DNA from: Gelatoporia subvermispora B | Lineage: Eukaryota; Basidiomycota; Agaricomycetes; Polyporales; Gelatoporiaceae | Length of the DNA stretch: 64,000 nucleotides | Assembly (NCBI GenBank): GCA_000320605.2 | Contig: KB445818.1 | Location: forward strand, 139,079-203,078 | Direction of reading: 5' to 3' | Part shown: in pieces, positions 49,331 to 62,128 of the stretch | How positions within the stretch are numbered: position 1 is the stretch's first letter | Layout: every line of letters starts with the position of its first letter | Notes under the pieces: model-generated | Told to the model about the DNA's origin: nothing | The model's database searches: none | Seen by the model: the letters and a program-made list of their open reading frames with translations, nothing else | Translations under genes and position numbers: made by a program

Positions 49331-52300
49331 CTGACTTGGCGTATCGATTCAGTCATGTTTCGACGAGACCCCGGCATGCTTCGCAAGTTCGCTCGCCTGC
49401 CTTGCTGATAAACTTCGATACAGCTCGATTTCGATCTGGTCATATAACGGTGGATTTTCCCGCAATAGTTTGTTTACGCAGATGACCTGACATTTTCAGC
49501 TGAGCCCAAATAATAGTACACGGATTGTGCAACCGTCGCTGTATGCGGCTACTGTTGAGATATTGTGGTGTTTATCAGAAACGTGCTGTATTATCGAGTC
49601 GTAATATATAACTACTGAGGCAGCTCTCACGACAATTTGCACGGCGGTGCGAATGACCAACGAGTCCGTGGGGGTCCAGCTCCTGACACACCAGCGTACT
49701 CCAAATGTGTCATGCGAGCAATGCAGCGTACAAAGCAGCCTCATGTTGTCTGTCTTGTAGAATGCACTGCCGGCTATTTCATATCGATAGCTCCCGCAGT
49801 GTACCAGCTGGCATTTGTGTGGTGTCGCAAGAGTCATATATGGCACTTGATGAGTACCCCTATCCAAATTCAGACCCGCATTCCTCGTGTCTCTAGCGAC
49901 ATTGTATAGGCTACGTGCCATGATACACTTGATGGTTGAACAGAGGGGCATCTGAACGACCTCATCAATCTTGCGCCGCGTCTTGCAGGTGCACGGATGA
50001 ATTTACTGAAGCTTGCTGTCGCTAATTCCAGTATAAGGGCATATGACCTTATCCGAAACGTGTGTCTGGGACATGCCAAGCGCGGTCTCCTTGTGCACAC
50101 TACCTGGGATACTTAGGTCGAGTCGTTCATACATGCTGTACAATTCCAAACGCAGCACGCTCGCCATCGCCATTGCTATCCATGTGCATCATCCGGCGCC
50201 TCCACTTTCGTGAGGTAGAGGACTATCGATATCAGATGACTGGAAGCAGGTTTGAAGTCGAGCTCAGACTCTAGAGAAAATCCCGGTGCGAGCTGCCGCC
50301 TCGGGGCATTTCGCACGTGATGAGTCAGTAGTAGCACGTGATATCTTAGATAACGCGCGTCGCGTTCGTGGCGACCTGTTCGTGCGGCATGTCTATCGTG
50401 CATCATGCATCATGCATCATGGCTCTTGCTTCTAACTCCGATGGTCTGGGATTCCTCCGGCATTGTCGACGCGTCTCTACACCCTGCTCACCTTCACAGA
50501 ATACTGGTTTGTTCTCAACCGCTCTGGTTACCCGCTCGAAAACATATGTCATGGCTGGAGCCTGGAAGGGTATCGAGGTACGCGTATGCGCGCGGAATGG
50601 TGTCGCCGAGACGATCACCGTCACATGCCGCAGTGCACAATAGCTCCACCTCACCCTCGACGACACGAACGAAACTGGTTATCTATTTCATAATCTAGTT
50701 TGGACAGCGCACAAATGAGCTGAGGGCTCATGACAAGCGCCAAGTTCCAGAGCTGAAAGACGTCGGCTCTTGTCGCCGTGTGCGATGACATGATCTCCAG
50801 TCACCTACATGTCCGCATCCGTCTCTACACATTTGACCTCGGTGTCTAGAAGCCCGCTGTTGGTCTTGGATGGGTACTACTTCTCAGAGGTGAGCTGCTC
50901 CCTGAGACTGACTATATGCGCCCCATACCTGACATGCCAGGTTGTAGTACGCGAAGTATGCGCATATATGCGCCCAGACCCCCCACCCGGACCACCCGTA
51001 TAAGATAGGTTGATCCAACGGGGATCGCACTGCGATGCAAGAGCATGGGCTATGTGCGGTGAGTGCGAGTTCCGGATGAACGTCTACGCCGATACTCATG
51101 GGACTCAATACAAGAAAGCGCCCTCTTCTCGGCCCATCTTGGTCTCGCCCTTGACGTTCCTCGAGCGTATAGTAACTGGCAAACACATGGGCCGTCATTA
51201 TGGTCGTCTCCGAGGGCTCAGCCACTGTCTACGCTCGTGATCTTGGACAAGGGACACGTGGTCATCAGCAGCACGCAAGAGGGCGTATATGGAAGTGGCC
51301 ACAAGGAAGAGTCGAGGTCTCACAAGTGCCTTGGAAGTAGACATTGCGCAAGATCGTATCTACTAAAAGGGATGCCTACGGTACGGTTGTATCCGGCTGG
51401 ATACAGTGGATGACGGCACTGACAGCAGCGGGCAATTGCCGGTGCCAGAACCAGTGATTGTGGCGCCTCAACACGACGAGTGACGAAGACATCACTGAAA
51501 GGCGAAGTGGGAGCCATGGTGTGCACATCGCCCGGCGTGCCTCAATTTTGTGGAGGAGGGCGATTCCTCTGAAGGAGCGATCACTATATCACTCCATCGA
51601 CGCAGCGGAAGCCGACATGATCTACGACAGCGCAAATGGCAGGCAGAGATAGACTGCCCGCGATCGGGGAAGGATCCACATGCGGAAGAGCCGTTCCCAC
51701 GTGGATCCGCCAATGCCAGTGCACGGGCAACACAGCGAGGTGGGGATTTCCAGCGGCGACGATGGCAAGGTCAGTGCGAGGCAGCGGTGGCAGCTATGCT
51801 CATCGACGCGACGCGGATGCGAGCAAACTTGCCGAACGGTGTGGGGCAAACAGGGGCCGAGAGAACGGATAGGGCATGGCACGAGTGGGCGTTTATTGTG
51901 ATCGAGAAGGCAGTGGTGGGAAAAGAAGCAGCCCAGACAAACGGATGCAGCAGAATTGGCAGGCGTGGAGATGGGGAGGGACAGATTTGGACAGGGGAGG
52001 TCATGCGATCTCTCGCGGAAGCATCGGCCGCGAGGGCGTGCACTCCCGAGCCGCCCTCGAATCCGCGCAATAGGAGGGCGTGCAAAGTGTGCACGTATTG
52101 CAAACTCTGTGAAGCCAGCATCGAGGCTGCGCAGGCGAGCGTCGGGGTCGGGGCGGGGAGCGGGCGGGGATGAAGGCGGGGAGAGATAAGCACGATCGAG
52201 AATCTGGCGGAATTTGAAAGTAGCGGGGGCGAGTGCCTAGGCTGTGGCGGCGGGCGCTCGCTGCAAACACAGACAGACACGGCGAACGGGAGCATCGTTT

Positions 52301-52390
52301 CGCTCTGGATACGGCCTCCTCCATCGCCGCCTTGCACAAGGTGCAGGCTACAAAGCCAACATACACCACCAACCTTTCCCCCCCTGCACC
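49331..52390. other. 3 kb accessory region and phosphatase upstream DNA
   Basis: No confident gene. A fragment near 50550-50640 reads AWKGIEVRVCARNG, which resembles the N-lobe strand of the pseudokinase family, again with Arg. A short ATGCATC repeat lies at 50400-50420. Long frames at 51550-52173 (plus) and 52556-51771 (minus) are GC-driven and mutually overlapping; neither shows a domain. Confidence 0.3.
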
Positions 52391-55300
52391 ATGCACACTC
52401 ACCCGGAACAGCAGCCACTCGAACATGGCCTCGCTTATCCTCCCGGCTTTCTCGACGCACTTCCCATCCTCCAGGACCGTCCCCCGCCACACCAGCCCCT
52501 GCGCACTCTAGATGCCGCACAGTTCGCCCAAGTCCACCTCGCGTACACCACCGCACACGCGCCCGATGCCGTTCTCTTCCCCTTCCTACACGGCATCGAG
52601 GGCCAGAACCACGCCCAGAACGCCTTCTTCGCGCACGGGCGCGCCCATCCCGCCGCCCTGCCGCCTGTCCCCCGCTTCAGGGGCCTTGTCTGGGTAACGG
52701 CAGACGACCTCGACATGGACGAGGGTGACATGGAGGGGGACGCCGACGAGCTGGATGACGACGACGACGACTTCTCGTCGAGCGAGAGCTTGGAGAGCTT
52801 CGGCCCCATGGACATCGATGTCGACGTCGGCGTCGACGGGGACCCCTCCATGGCCGTGGACCACGACGGCATGGAGCCCGACGCGCGAGCGTCGTCGAGC
52901 GGGGACAAGGCGCAGCGCGGCAACGGCGTCGCGAGTGCGGAGCAACACCATCAAGCCGCCCGCCACACTCCGCCACCGCCCAAGCCCATCTTCCTCACCT
53001 CCAGCTTCCGCGCGCGGGAGCTGCTGCAGACGCGCGCAGTTCCCGGCGTCGGCCTGAAGCACACGTTTCTCGAGCCCAACGTCCCCGACGGCATCAGCCT
53101 CCGCAACTTTGGTATCCAGGTGGTGAGTCCATCAGTCTGTCCCTGTGACGGAATGGCGTCTTCCTCTCTCCTTCACTGTCTGTCAACGCGGGCTCCGAAC
53201 AGAAAGGCTATTCAGTGGGCACGTGCATGTGTCCCTGTGTAGTTCGGATGAGGACATGCACGCGCGTCACAAGACAACCTCGAGGTGTCTCTGAAAGCCA
53301 TTGAGACAACTAGGGAACAACTTTGCCGGCATGCCAATGTCTGTAGCGTCCATCCGAACCGCTGGTGTGATTATGACGCGTTTAGGTCCGGCGATGTTAT
53401 CGCTGGACCCGGTTTTCGACATCCCTTTCTCTAGGCGCATGATAGGAGCGTGCCGTACATCGTCAGTATCCTGCGCGCGGAGATGCGCAGACGACCAAGT
53501 CTTCCAGCAGCCTGGCTGCGAGACTGGTGATCTGCGCCTGGCGCTGCACGCGAGACGCGCTGGGCTTATCGCGTTCCTTGTGCGAGAGCGCCCTCTCCTT
53601 GTCACATGGGATTACACCCTCCTGTTTTGGCGCAGTCCTACCGGTCTACGGAACTGCGACTCGAAATGGCACATGCAGTGTGGTGACGGTCCTTCGCTGC
53701 GATGCTGACCTGCACTTCCAGCCGATCTATGCGACGCTGTCCGACATCGTGGTGTACTCGCCTCGCGGGGACATGCGCGCGGCGCACGGACTCGCAGCAG
53801 CGTTCAAGGACGCGATCGAAGCCAAGTACGCCACGCGCGCCGCGCGGATGCATGCCGTGGCGGCTGCCAACACCTCGCCGTCCTCCTCTGCCTCCTCCTC
53901 GCCATCTCCACCATGTTCGCCCCCTCCCCGCCCTACGCCCAACGGTCGGTTAGCACAGGGCTCGGCTGCGCCCGATTCTCAAGTAGATATGGATGTAACA
54001 GAAGCGCTGCTCCCATACAACGTCTTCGTCCTCGACGCGTCGCCCGCCGATATCGCGGCGAAGCTCCCGCATCTGGTCGCGCGCCCCGAGCCGCCCATGC
54101 GCAGTGCCGCGCACACCGACGGGACCGACGCGCACACGCAGGGCGAGGGCGCGGAGGAGGCGTGGCGGAGACGCGCGGCGCGGCCGAACATCGTCGACTT
54201 TGCGGTGCGCGAGCGCGAGGAGATGCGCGATCTAACGCGCGCGTCGGAGCTCATCACCGTCCTCCCACCGCGCCCCTCGAACAAGGACGCGGACGATGCA
54301 GACGAGCGCGTGAAGAGCTACGCGGGCACGACACCGGCGAGCCGCTTCGAGCCGCAGGCCGGGCAGGTCTTCCTCGGGAACGCGCACGACGCGCCGCCCA
54401 CGCACCCCGCCGCGGTCACGCCGTTCAGCCCCGGCGCGAACGCGCCGAAGTGCGGGCGCGGGTTCGACCTGTGCATCGAGTGCTACGACTTTGCGCCGCT
54501 CCCGACGATGGCGCAGCTGCGTGCGGCGGAGGGCCAGATCGCCGCGCTCGACCGCGCATGGGCCGAGCAGTGCCTTGCGGACGACGAGGATGGCACAGGG
54601 GAGGCGAGAGATGCTGAGGAGCTGCCGACGCGGCCCCCGCCGCATCACAGCGTGGTCGTCCACTTGACGTTCCCCAGTTCGCCCGTGGCGACCGCGACGA
54701 GCGTGAACGCGCTCCTGCCCATCCTCGCCTTCCTCGAGCGTCTGATCGCGCCGCCCGCACACCTTCCCACCCGCGGCTCCGCCCGCGCGCTGCTCTTCCC
54801 TGCACCCCCACAGACCCACCCGCCATCGCACGGCTCGCGCAGGGCGTCCGAGGCCGGAACGTTCGGCCCGCGGTCGCTCCCCCCTCCCAGCGCATTCCCT
54901 ACATCGTTCTTCCCCGCCGCCCACGCACAGGGCCCGCAGGCAGCCTACACGCGCGTGCGGTCCACCTCCGCAACATGCCCGCCCGGCTCGTCCTCGCCCG
55001 CCCCGCCGTCCTCCCCCAGCCCAAGCTCCAGCACCAGCGCCGGCTCCTCGCCAGCCAGCCCCGACGCCGCCGGCGCGCTGCGCACGCGCCCCGCCAAGGT
55101 CCTCGTCCACTCCGCGGACGGCTACACCGAGTCGAGCGTCCTCGGCCTCGCGCTGCTCATGGCGCACCGCGCGCTGCCGCTCCCCGCCGCGTACCTCGCG
55201 CTCCAGCTCGAGAAGCGGCGCAGCTTCTTCGTGTACCAGGCGGACATCCCGCTCCTGCGCCGCATCGAGGCGCGCCTGCTGCGCGAGCGCGCCGCGCGGG

Positions 55301-56343
55301 AGGAGGACGCGCGGGAGGCGCGCGGCGCCGGCCCGGCGTCGGCGCGCGAGCGCGCCCCGTGGGGCTCGTGGTCCCGCCTCAGCGAGAAGTCGGTGTCGTT
55401 CGCGACGGGGGGCGGTGGGGTGAATATGGACGGCGCGGCCATGCAGGGCGATGCGCGTCCGGTCGCTATGCACGTGTGCCGGACGGTGTCGGACTCGCGG
55501 CCCCCGGGCACGTTTGGGGCGGCGCAGGGGAGGCCCCGCGCGCATACGCTCCCGCTGGCGCTCCCGGAGGGAGGGGGCGACGAGCTGTGGTTCAACGACC
55601 CGAAGTTCGATGGGAGCTTCCCGAGCAGGGTGCTGCCGTTCTTGTACCTTGGGAACCTGTGCGTGATGGTCCGTCTCTTGTGGCTCGTGCATGTGCTGAT
55701 CGTATGATGTGATAGGAACCACGCCGCGAATGCGTTCATGCTGCACGCGCTCGGGATCACGCATGTCGTCTCCGTTGGCGAGTGCGCGCTTGTCCCGCCG
55801 CCGGAGGCGGAGGCGCCTGCGGGCGGGCGGGGTGCGCAGGGCTCGCTCTGGCACGAAGAGCGCGAGGGCCGCATCAAGGTGCTCGATATCAAGGGCGTGT
55901 GCGATGACGGTATCGACACGCTTGCGCCTCAGCTCGAGCCGATCTGCGAGTGGATCGAGCGGGCGCGGGCTGAAGGCGGGACGGTGCTAGTCCACTGTCG
56001 GGTAGGGGTCTCGCGCAGCGCGACGGTTACCGTGAGTGTTCTTTTTGAGGCTTCCAGCGGACAGCTTGTTGACCTGTCGATGTTCGGATAGATCGCGTAT
56101 GTGATGAAGCACCTCCAGCTGCCGCTCGTCGACGCCTACCTCATCGTGCGCTCCCGCCGTCTCTCGGTCCTCATCCAGCCCAACATGCGCCTCCTGTACA
56201 ACCTCCTCGGCTGGGAGCTCCATCTCGCGCGGGAACGCGCCGCGGGAGACGAGGAGCGTCTCCGCTATGAACTCGCACGCAGCCTCAACTGGCCGTACCT
56301 CGCCAAGGAGGTGCATGCCCTCAACGAGAAGTACCTACACTAA
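52391..56343 (+). CDS. PPS1-like dual-specificity protein phosphatase
   Basis: Four exons: 52391-53122, 53722-55658, 55716-56031 and 56092-56343. They total 3237 nt and 1078 aa, in phase. The C-terminal catalytic domain has LYLGNLNHAANAFML (entry of the DSP fold), GITHVVSVGE, and the signature VHCRVGVSRSATV with nucleophile C984 and R990. The long N-terminal part contains an acidic run (DELDDDDDDF), Ser/Pro-rich linkers and YATLSDIVVYSP, CGRGFDLCIECYDFAP, VVHLTFPSSP and KVLVHSADGYTESSVLG; the last resembles a second, inactive phosphatase-like fold with HSADGYTE. This layout fits yeast PPS1, linked to S-phase and cell-cycle control. The GC-rich third codon position explains the long shadow frames on the other strand. 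The first intron is unusually long (599 nt). Confidence 0.88.
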
Positions 56344-57750
56344 ACTGCCCTCGATGTCCGCCCCCGGAACCTGTATGACGCTCATGGAATTAGATCGCAC
56401 GTGGCGGGCCCTCAAGACGATTCAATATGCCTCAATCTCCCCCTCCTTGGCTTGCTTCACCCAACCCGATGATGCAGCCGTGTAAATGTACTGTACCCCC
56501 TGTCGTCAAGATACCCCCGCTCCGTCGTGTCCCCGCAAAATGAACTCGCCTCTAGTCAATTCCGTTTTGTGTAACATATTCTTGTCGGTCTCAGTCTTTC
56601 TTCTATGTACGGCTCGTTCAGTCTCTAGTCTCCCATCGCTGTCAAGACTCAATCTCCCCACATGTCTGTACAACTTCGTTCTTCCCTAGTATTGTCGTAG
56701 TGTACCGTGCACCAGATCTCTCATGTCTTTCCCTCACTCAGTAACGTATCGCACTATAGCATATGACTTATGCCTTCGCCTGCATCTGCACCTCGCGTGT
56801 TCGCGTCCAATCAGGGGTGGCGATTGGTTTGCTCCCGCTGGATTCACATGTTCTGTTGACAGCAGATCTGACTGGAGCTTCAGGATGAACACCTTGTGGA
56901 TTGAAACACCGAATTTGCATTACCTGCGCAGAGCAACCCCCCGATCGAAGCTCGAGGTAAGCGCTACGCCTCCTTCGGCAGTGGCACACTAGGTATGGAG
57001 CACAGCCAACCTCCTATCCGTGCATTACCGATTTGCTGGGATGCGTTACGCCACAATGAAAACCGGTGCCGAGCTAAACCGAAGGCGCTAGATCGCTGCG
57101 CATCTGATATGGATGCTTCAGAAGGTGTCTCCGAGGGTGGTACCTGGGGCACAGATAGGGTCAGCCGAGATCCAGGCAGGAGCAATCGCCCTCGCTGGTC
57201 AGCGGATATGTACGGTGAACACCCTTGCGATGTGATCGATGTTCGTTGGCAGGCCAGTCGGTCTGCTCAATGTGATATGCAGTACACCCTTTCTTCAAGA
57301 TCTACGATATTACCATCAACCAGGTCGCTTGAACCCCATCTACCACCCGGAGAATTATACATTGATTACATGGGTAAGATGGTAATTGGGGGTGTGGGTC
57401 CTTGTCGGGTCACAGGCGAGCTCAATTGGAACGCAGTGCGTAGATGTTGCGCATTACGTTCTCATTATACACAGCATCCCAGGCATTTCCGTAACTTTAG
57501 CAGGTGTTTTGAATTCCAGCATAAATACCAGTATAGCTATGTCTCACCAGGAGCACACTGTGCGACCGCTCCAAGAGCGCTCATTAAGCCTGCACGCCAG
57601 AATATCCCCCATAAATGGCCGACTACTTAGATGTAATGTCGCGCAGGACCTGCAGTAATATTTCACGGAATCATTAATGGTATATACGGGTTATAGTGCG
57701 ATGTAACACTTACGACTGTTCTAATTCCAGAATCACATGATCATGATATG
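56344..57750. other. region downstream of phosphatase, no confident gene
   Basis: A plus-strand frame from ATG 56995 to 57630 is open for 211 codons but has no recognisable domain and unfavourable composition (many Cys, Arg and Ser mixtures). I leave it uncalled. Confidence 0.3.
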
Positions 57751-57799
57751 TTAACTGGGCTGTGCCGTCCAGGCGACTCGTGAGGGACATCTGAGACGT

Positions 57800-60430
57800 G
57801 CCCTGCAGCTTGCGGAGTCTGTCCGAGTATAGTGATCAATATCCCCAATTTTCCCGCTGTCCTTGATTGTCATGGTTGATGTCGGGGTCCATATGAAAGA
57901 ATAAGTCGAACGAATCAAGGACCCGTATGGCTATCCGTTGAACCGAAGATCAATACTTAGGCCATAATTGCTATGTTCATGGGCCCTACTTACCTGAATG
58001 TTCCTGCACCAAGCCACGTTCAGGCGTGGTGTGAGTCAAGTATGTCCATGTGATCTGTAGAATTGAAGCTCACCTCGTCGTATGACGGAAAAATATCACA
58101 AGAAGGAAATATCTGCGCCTTCTGTTCGTATTGATGGACTATGGAAGTACGGTTAGCGGAGAAAGGCTGCATATGGATTCCAAATTTACCGAGTATGAGC
58201 GAGTTCACTTGAATTGCATGTTTTTTCGAGAGCTCCAATATATGATCCCACCATATTGACAAGCACCATTGCTTCAACCCTATGATCCTGGTGTAGGAGT
58301 GCCATCCCCCGCTCCTCGGATTGAATCCGCAACTGAAGTTAGCATCAGAACTAGACACATAGGCATTGCAGTCAGACACAGACGCACTGCAAGGTACCGG
58401 AACTCCCTTCAGAGAAGCCATCTCCCACAGAATTGCACACTTCCCATATGCCATCGACGAAGCGCGGATCGCTTGCTACTAGGTCAGAGATATTGCCGAG
58501 GCGCACAAACTGAAGATCTAAGAACGATGTATGGATACCGTAGCCGTAATCGCCAAGTCGGGCGCTTCGAAACCACGGGCGCGGTTCCAAGCGTCGTTCG
58601 CTCTTGAGAGACATATGCATATTGAGCGTCCTCCATTCGCTATACTTTCCACGTTGCAGAGCAGACAATACATCACGCATTGTATCGCAATCTGCCTCCT
58701 ACCAATCGTGCACTACACCGAAGGGATGTTAGGCGTATAGTAGGTGAACGCAATGCATTGCGGAGGACATACGGGCAACAACTGAATCGGACTTCCCGTA
58801 GAGCTGTCAGTATTGTGAGTCATCAGATAATCCACACAACGTATCGAGGTAGTAGGAAGTCTCACACGTGGTGTATGGCATAACGGATAGCAATGATCAT
58901 GCCTACCAAAGAGGTCTTCGGCATTAAAAAGGATCCGGCCGTCTTCTCGAATGTGCGAGTTGGGAAAAAATAGCTCATTCTGGCACAACTTGGGAGATTC
59001 AATGGATCAATGTGCGTACAGGCAGAGTGTACTCGCATGAAAATGTTGGAGATGATCTGTGCCTCTACATGTACGGCTCACCATGTTTGATGCCGACTGC
59101 AGGCGAGTGGTGAGATGGAAGTGAGATGGAAGTAAGACGAAGGAAAGAAACTCACAATAAAGTCGAGAACCTAAAAAATTCAAACACGCTCGGATCAGAT
59201 TTGATGACAAACAAAGTCCATACTCGCCATTTGCAGCCACGTACACAGCCTTGTTTCCGGGTCCGTACCTTCGATTCCATGCGACAAGGGTGCTAAACCT
59301 TGGTATGGTCAGATAATCATGTTACTAAGGAGACATTTTCTTACCAGTTTCCATAACGTACAAGGATCAAGGCTCGTTTGGATGTGAATATCCCAGCACT
59401 TGAGCGACGTATGGGTGGTAGCTGGGCATTTTCAATGGCAGAGTGGAGTTGCATAACACACACGACGTACATCCGCGAAAGCGAATGTACAACTTTTGAA
59501 ATATTCGTCTATGGAGATTAATCATGATGTCAGTCTCCGAAGAACGACACAGCGTACACTTACCTTGTTCATCATGGAGCTTGCGAATACTCGTACCACC
59601 ACAGTACGCCCCTTACGTTCACCGTAATATTCTTCCCCGAATAATTCTTTCGTAGCTTTCTACGATGCCCTAACATCACGAAGACGCACTTCGGACATGC
59701 GAAACAGGCGGAGCTTCGTATATGACGTCAGCATACGTTCAGGTATGCACAAAATATATAAGACCTGCTGCTCGTCATAGCATGTCTGAGACTCCACCAG
59801 ACGAATTTGTTGCCTCATCTTCTGCTGTAGACTGATCAGGCATTTGGTCTAGTAAAATCAGCTTCAAGAGTATTTGATATGGCTGCGCCCAGGTGCTCAC
59901 GTCAAAATAACGCCATTCTTTGTCAGGAGCCTCGGTATGACGATCTAATTTCTCGGAAATGTCCTCACTTTTCCTGAATCTGTATAGGAAGTTACGCCTG
60001 CACGCTGACTGTAGATCCGCCCTTATATGTTCAGTTGTTCTAGAGAGTAATGGGTGTTAGGAGGGGCAACACGCACAGATACTAGGCAGACATTCCCTGA
60101 GGAGCGATACAAGGGCATCGCTGAGAACATTGCCTAGGGAGCCGGGATCCGCGCAAACGGTACTATGGACGTGTTGAGCTAGATCTTTTGTATGCTGAAT
60201 CAGCCGACCGGCACGGCTCCTGGCGTTGTTGACTTCTTATCAAGATATGTCTCAGGTCATCGAACTAACAAGCGACGTTCAAACACAATCACCTGGATAG
60301 CCTGGAGCAGCCCTAGCAGACAGACAAGACAGGAATGCACCGAGCAGTGGGGTCACAGGGATGACACAAGTAGCATCTCTAAGAGCTTCAACAATCGTGA
60401 TAGAAGCTCGAAGGATATCGGGAGCCATAT
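57800..60430 (-). pseudogene. decayed MLKL-like pseudokinase, copy D
   Basis: Minus-strand relative of copy B. The N-terminal exon (about 60430-60290) reads ASITIVEALRDATCVIPVTP, then a 4-nt excess shifts the frame before LLQAIQ. The N-lobe reads GRTVVVRVFASSMMNK with Arg (59591-59593) at the VAIK position. SYHPYVAQVLGYSHPN is followed by TGA. The activation-segment exon reads CQNELFFPN and GRILFNAEDLFGRH near 58980-58880. The C-terminal part keeps LGDYGYGIH and FVRLGNISDLVASDPRF near 58560-58440, LKQWCLSIWWDHI near 58260, and NWGY followed by TGA (57838-57836) where the others have Trp. Two Trp-to-stop changes, another TGA and a frameshift make it a pseudogene. Confidence 0.65.
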
Positions 60431-62128
60431 GAGAAATTGAATACCAAGCAAATCCTCGGTCGTTAGGGTACAGTACGCCGGCGGTGCAGGCGAAATATAT
60501 AGGGAAGAATGGCCTAGTACAGGACAATGACCTAAAATGGATGCCCTTGTGAATTGTTAGCTGTCGCAAACTCATGGTTGATCACCACCAAGTCTTGTGG
60601 GACCGAACTCGAAGAGGATGACTCATGAACAGTGGCGTTTCCGTTCAGGATCGGAGGTGAACAATCTCCATCATTCACTTCCTGTTAATTGCAATTTGGC
60701 AAGCTACATCTTGAGGACCGTCAGGACAGTCCACAGAAATCTCAGTCGTGCAATCCGTTCAGGTCGGCCAAAAGGTTGCATAGAATTGGGAAAGTTATTA
60801 CCACCTCTGAGTCCGCTATAGCCACATGGACAATGCAGTATCACTGTATCACCACCTCTGAGTCCGCTATAACCACATGAACAATGCAGAGTCAGTTTCC
60901 AGGGCCATCTCTGAAAATGTCACCTCTCCAGGATCATTTACCGAGCGCCACATGTCTGGCTTGCTTGTACTCCCTCCACTCGATTCAACGGAACGATTAG
61001 TCATGTTCCTGCAATATCGCGTGTCACTCATCTTCTAGAGCGGTATCCCTAGACATCTATCGCAGTCAACAGTCACCCACGAGGACATACTAGCTCAATG
61101 AAAATCTGCAATGGATTGTCTGGACTGAATTGGATCTTCGAGGACATGAAATCCTGACCATCCCGGCCGATCGAAGTAGACAATCTGCACGTAAGATGGT
61201 CAAGCGACGTTTGTGGATGGTCGCAAATAGCCTCGATCTACTTGACAGTCTGTATGGAAGTCATTATCAGACCCGGCGTTGGCCGATATACAGATTCGCA
61301 ACGTGCGAAAGACCTCTGACAAAATGGTAGGCATGCACTGTGCAAAAAGTAGTCAAGCAAGATCTGACTTTAGGCCTTTAGCTTCCACTTTCGAGTGATG
61401 CAGGAACACACCTATCAAGAACATTACTACTTTATCTGTCATATATTGACACTTCCGACCATCAAGAGAAGAGCGCCTGCAGCTCCGACAACTTCAAGGC
61501 ATAGCTTCTTTCACCTTGAACCCCATTCAGTATCCCTTACTTTGCAGTAACAAGGTGTCCTTAACGTCGTCCGAAGTCTTCGATGAGTATCCCTGGCGTT
61601 CGTACTCTCATCTTCAGCTGTGAGTCGTTTCAGCACAAGCTAGCGTGCAAGATGAAGTCGGACGAGGTCAGTCATGCATAAGTGTCCTTCGTTGCCTGGA
61701 GCCTGAGGTTGACGATCATATTCCAGCGGCGCGCACTGCTGGATCTCCACCTCACCGATTTGGATTGCGAACACTCCAAACGTCTCGATGATGCCGCGGC
61801 CGGACTAACTGGCCGTGGGTATAGCCTCGACGTGCCGCTCGAGACGTTCACTAGATTTCCACAGATGTTCCGCGAGTCATGAGGACGTCGAGCAAGCAGT
61901 GCAAAGAATCTCTTGGAGCTGCGTTCATTCGTTCGGATTATTCATGGACACTGCAAAGGCACTGCAGTACCTACACAGCCTCGTGACTGCAGGCCGATGT
62001 TTGGCGGTGGAACGGTGCCGAATAGATCACGTGTGGGCGCTCCGTGGTCCGAAATGCGAGGAGTACTTGACCAGACCTGCCTACCATTCCGAAATGTAGT
62101 CACCGTATACCCACTCGCCTTACTCACC
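60431..62128. other. intergenic, with a short tandem repeat
   Basis: No gene was recognised. Small open frames show no shared motif. A 51-bp tandem repeat lies at 60798-60890. Confidence 0.35.
60798..60890 (+). repeat. two-copy 51-bp tandem repeat
   Basis: CCACCTCTGAGTCCGCTATA starts at 60801 and again at 60852. The following bases CCACATG.ACAATGCAG are also shared with two substitutions. Confidence 0.8.

Noticed and set aside
50397..50422. CATCATG short tandem repeat, considered as a CRISPR-like or telomeric repeat
   Set aside because: Only three to four 7-bp units, no spacers, and not a fungal telomere motif. Ordinary microsatellite.
51771..52556. 261-codon minus-strand frame before the phosphatase
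   Set aside because: Low-complexity composition; it overlaps the phosphatase start and other open frames. No domain or splice support.
54232..55854. 540-codon open frame on the minus strand opposite the phosphatase
   Set aside because: It is a shadow of GC-rich third positions in the plus-strand phosphatase. It is Arg/Pro-rich without domains, and the plus strand carries the HCRVGVSRS active site and consistent splicing.
56995..57630. 211-codon plus-strand frame starting with ATG
   Set aside because: No recognisable family; mixed Cys/Arg/Ser composition as in random frames. It lies in a decayed block.
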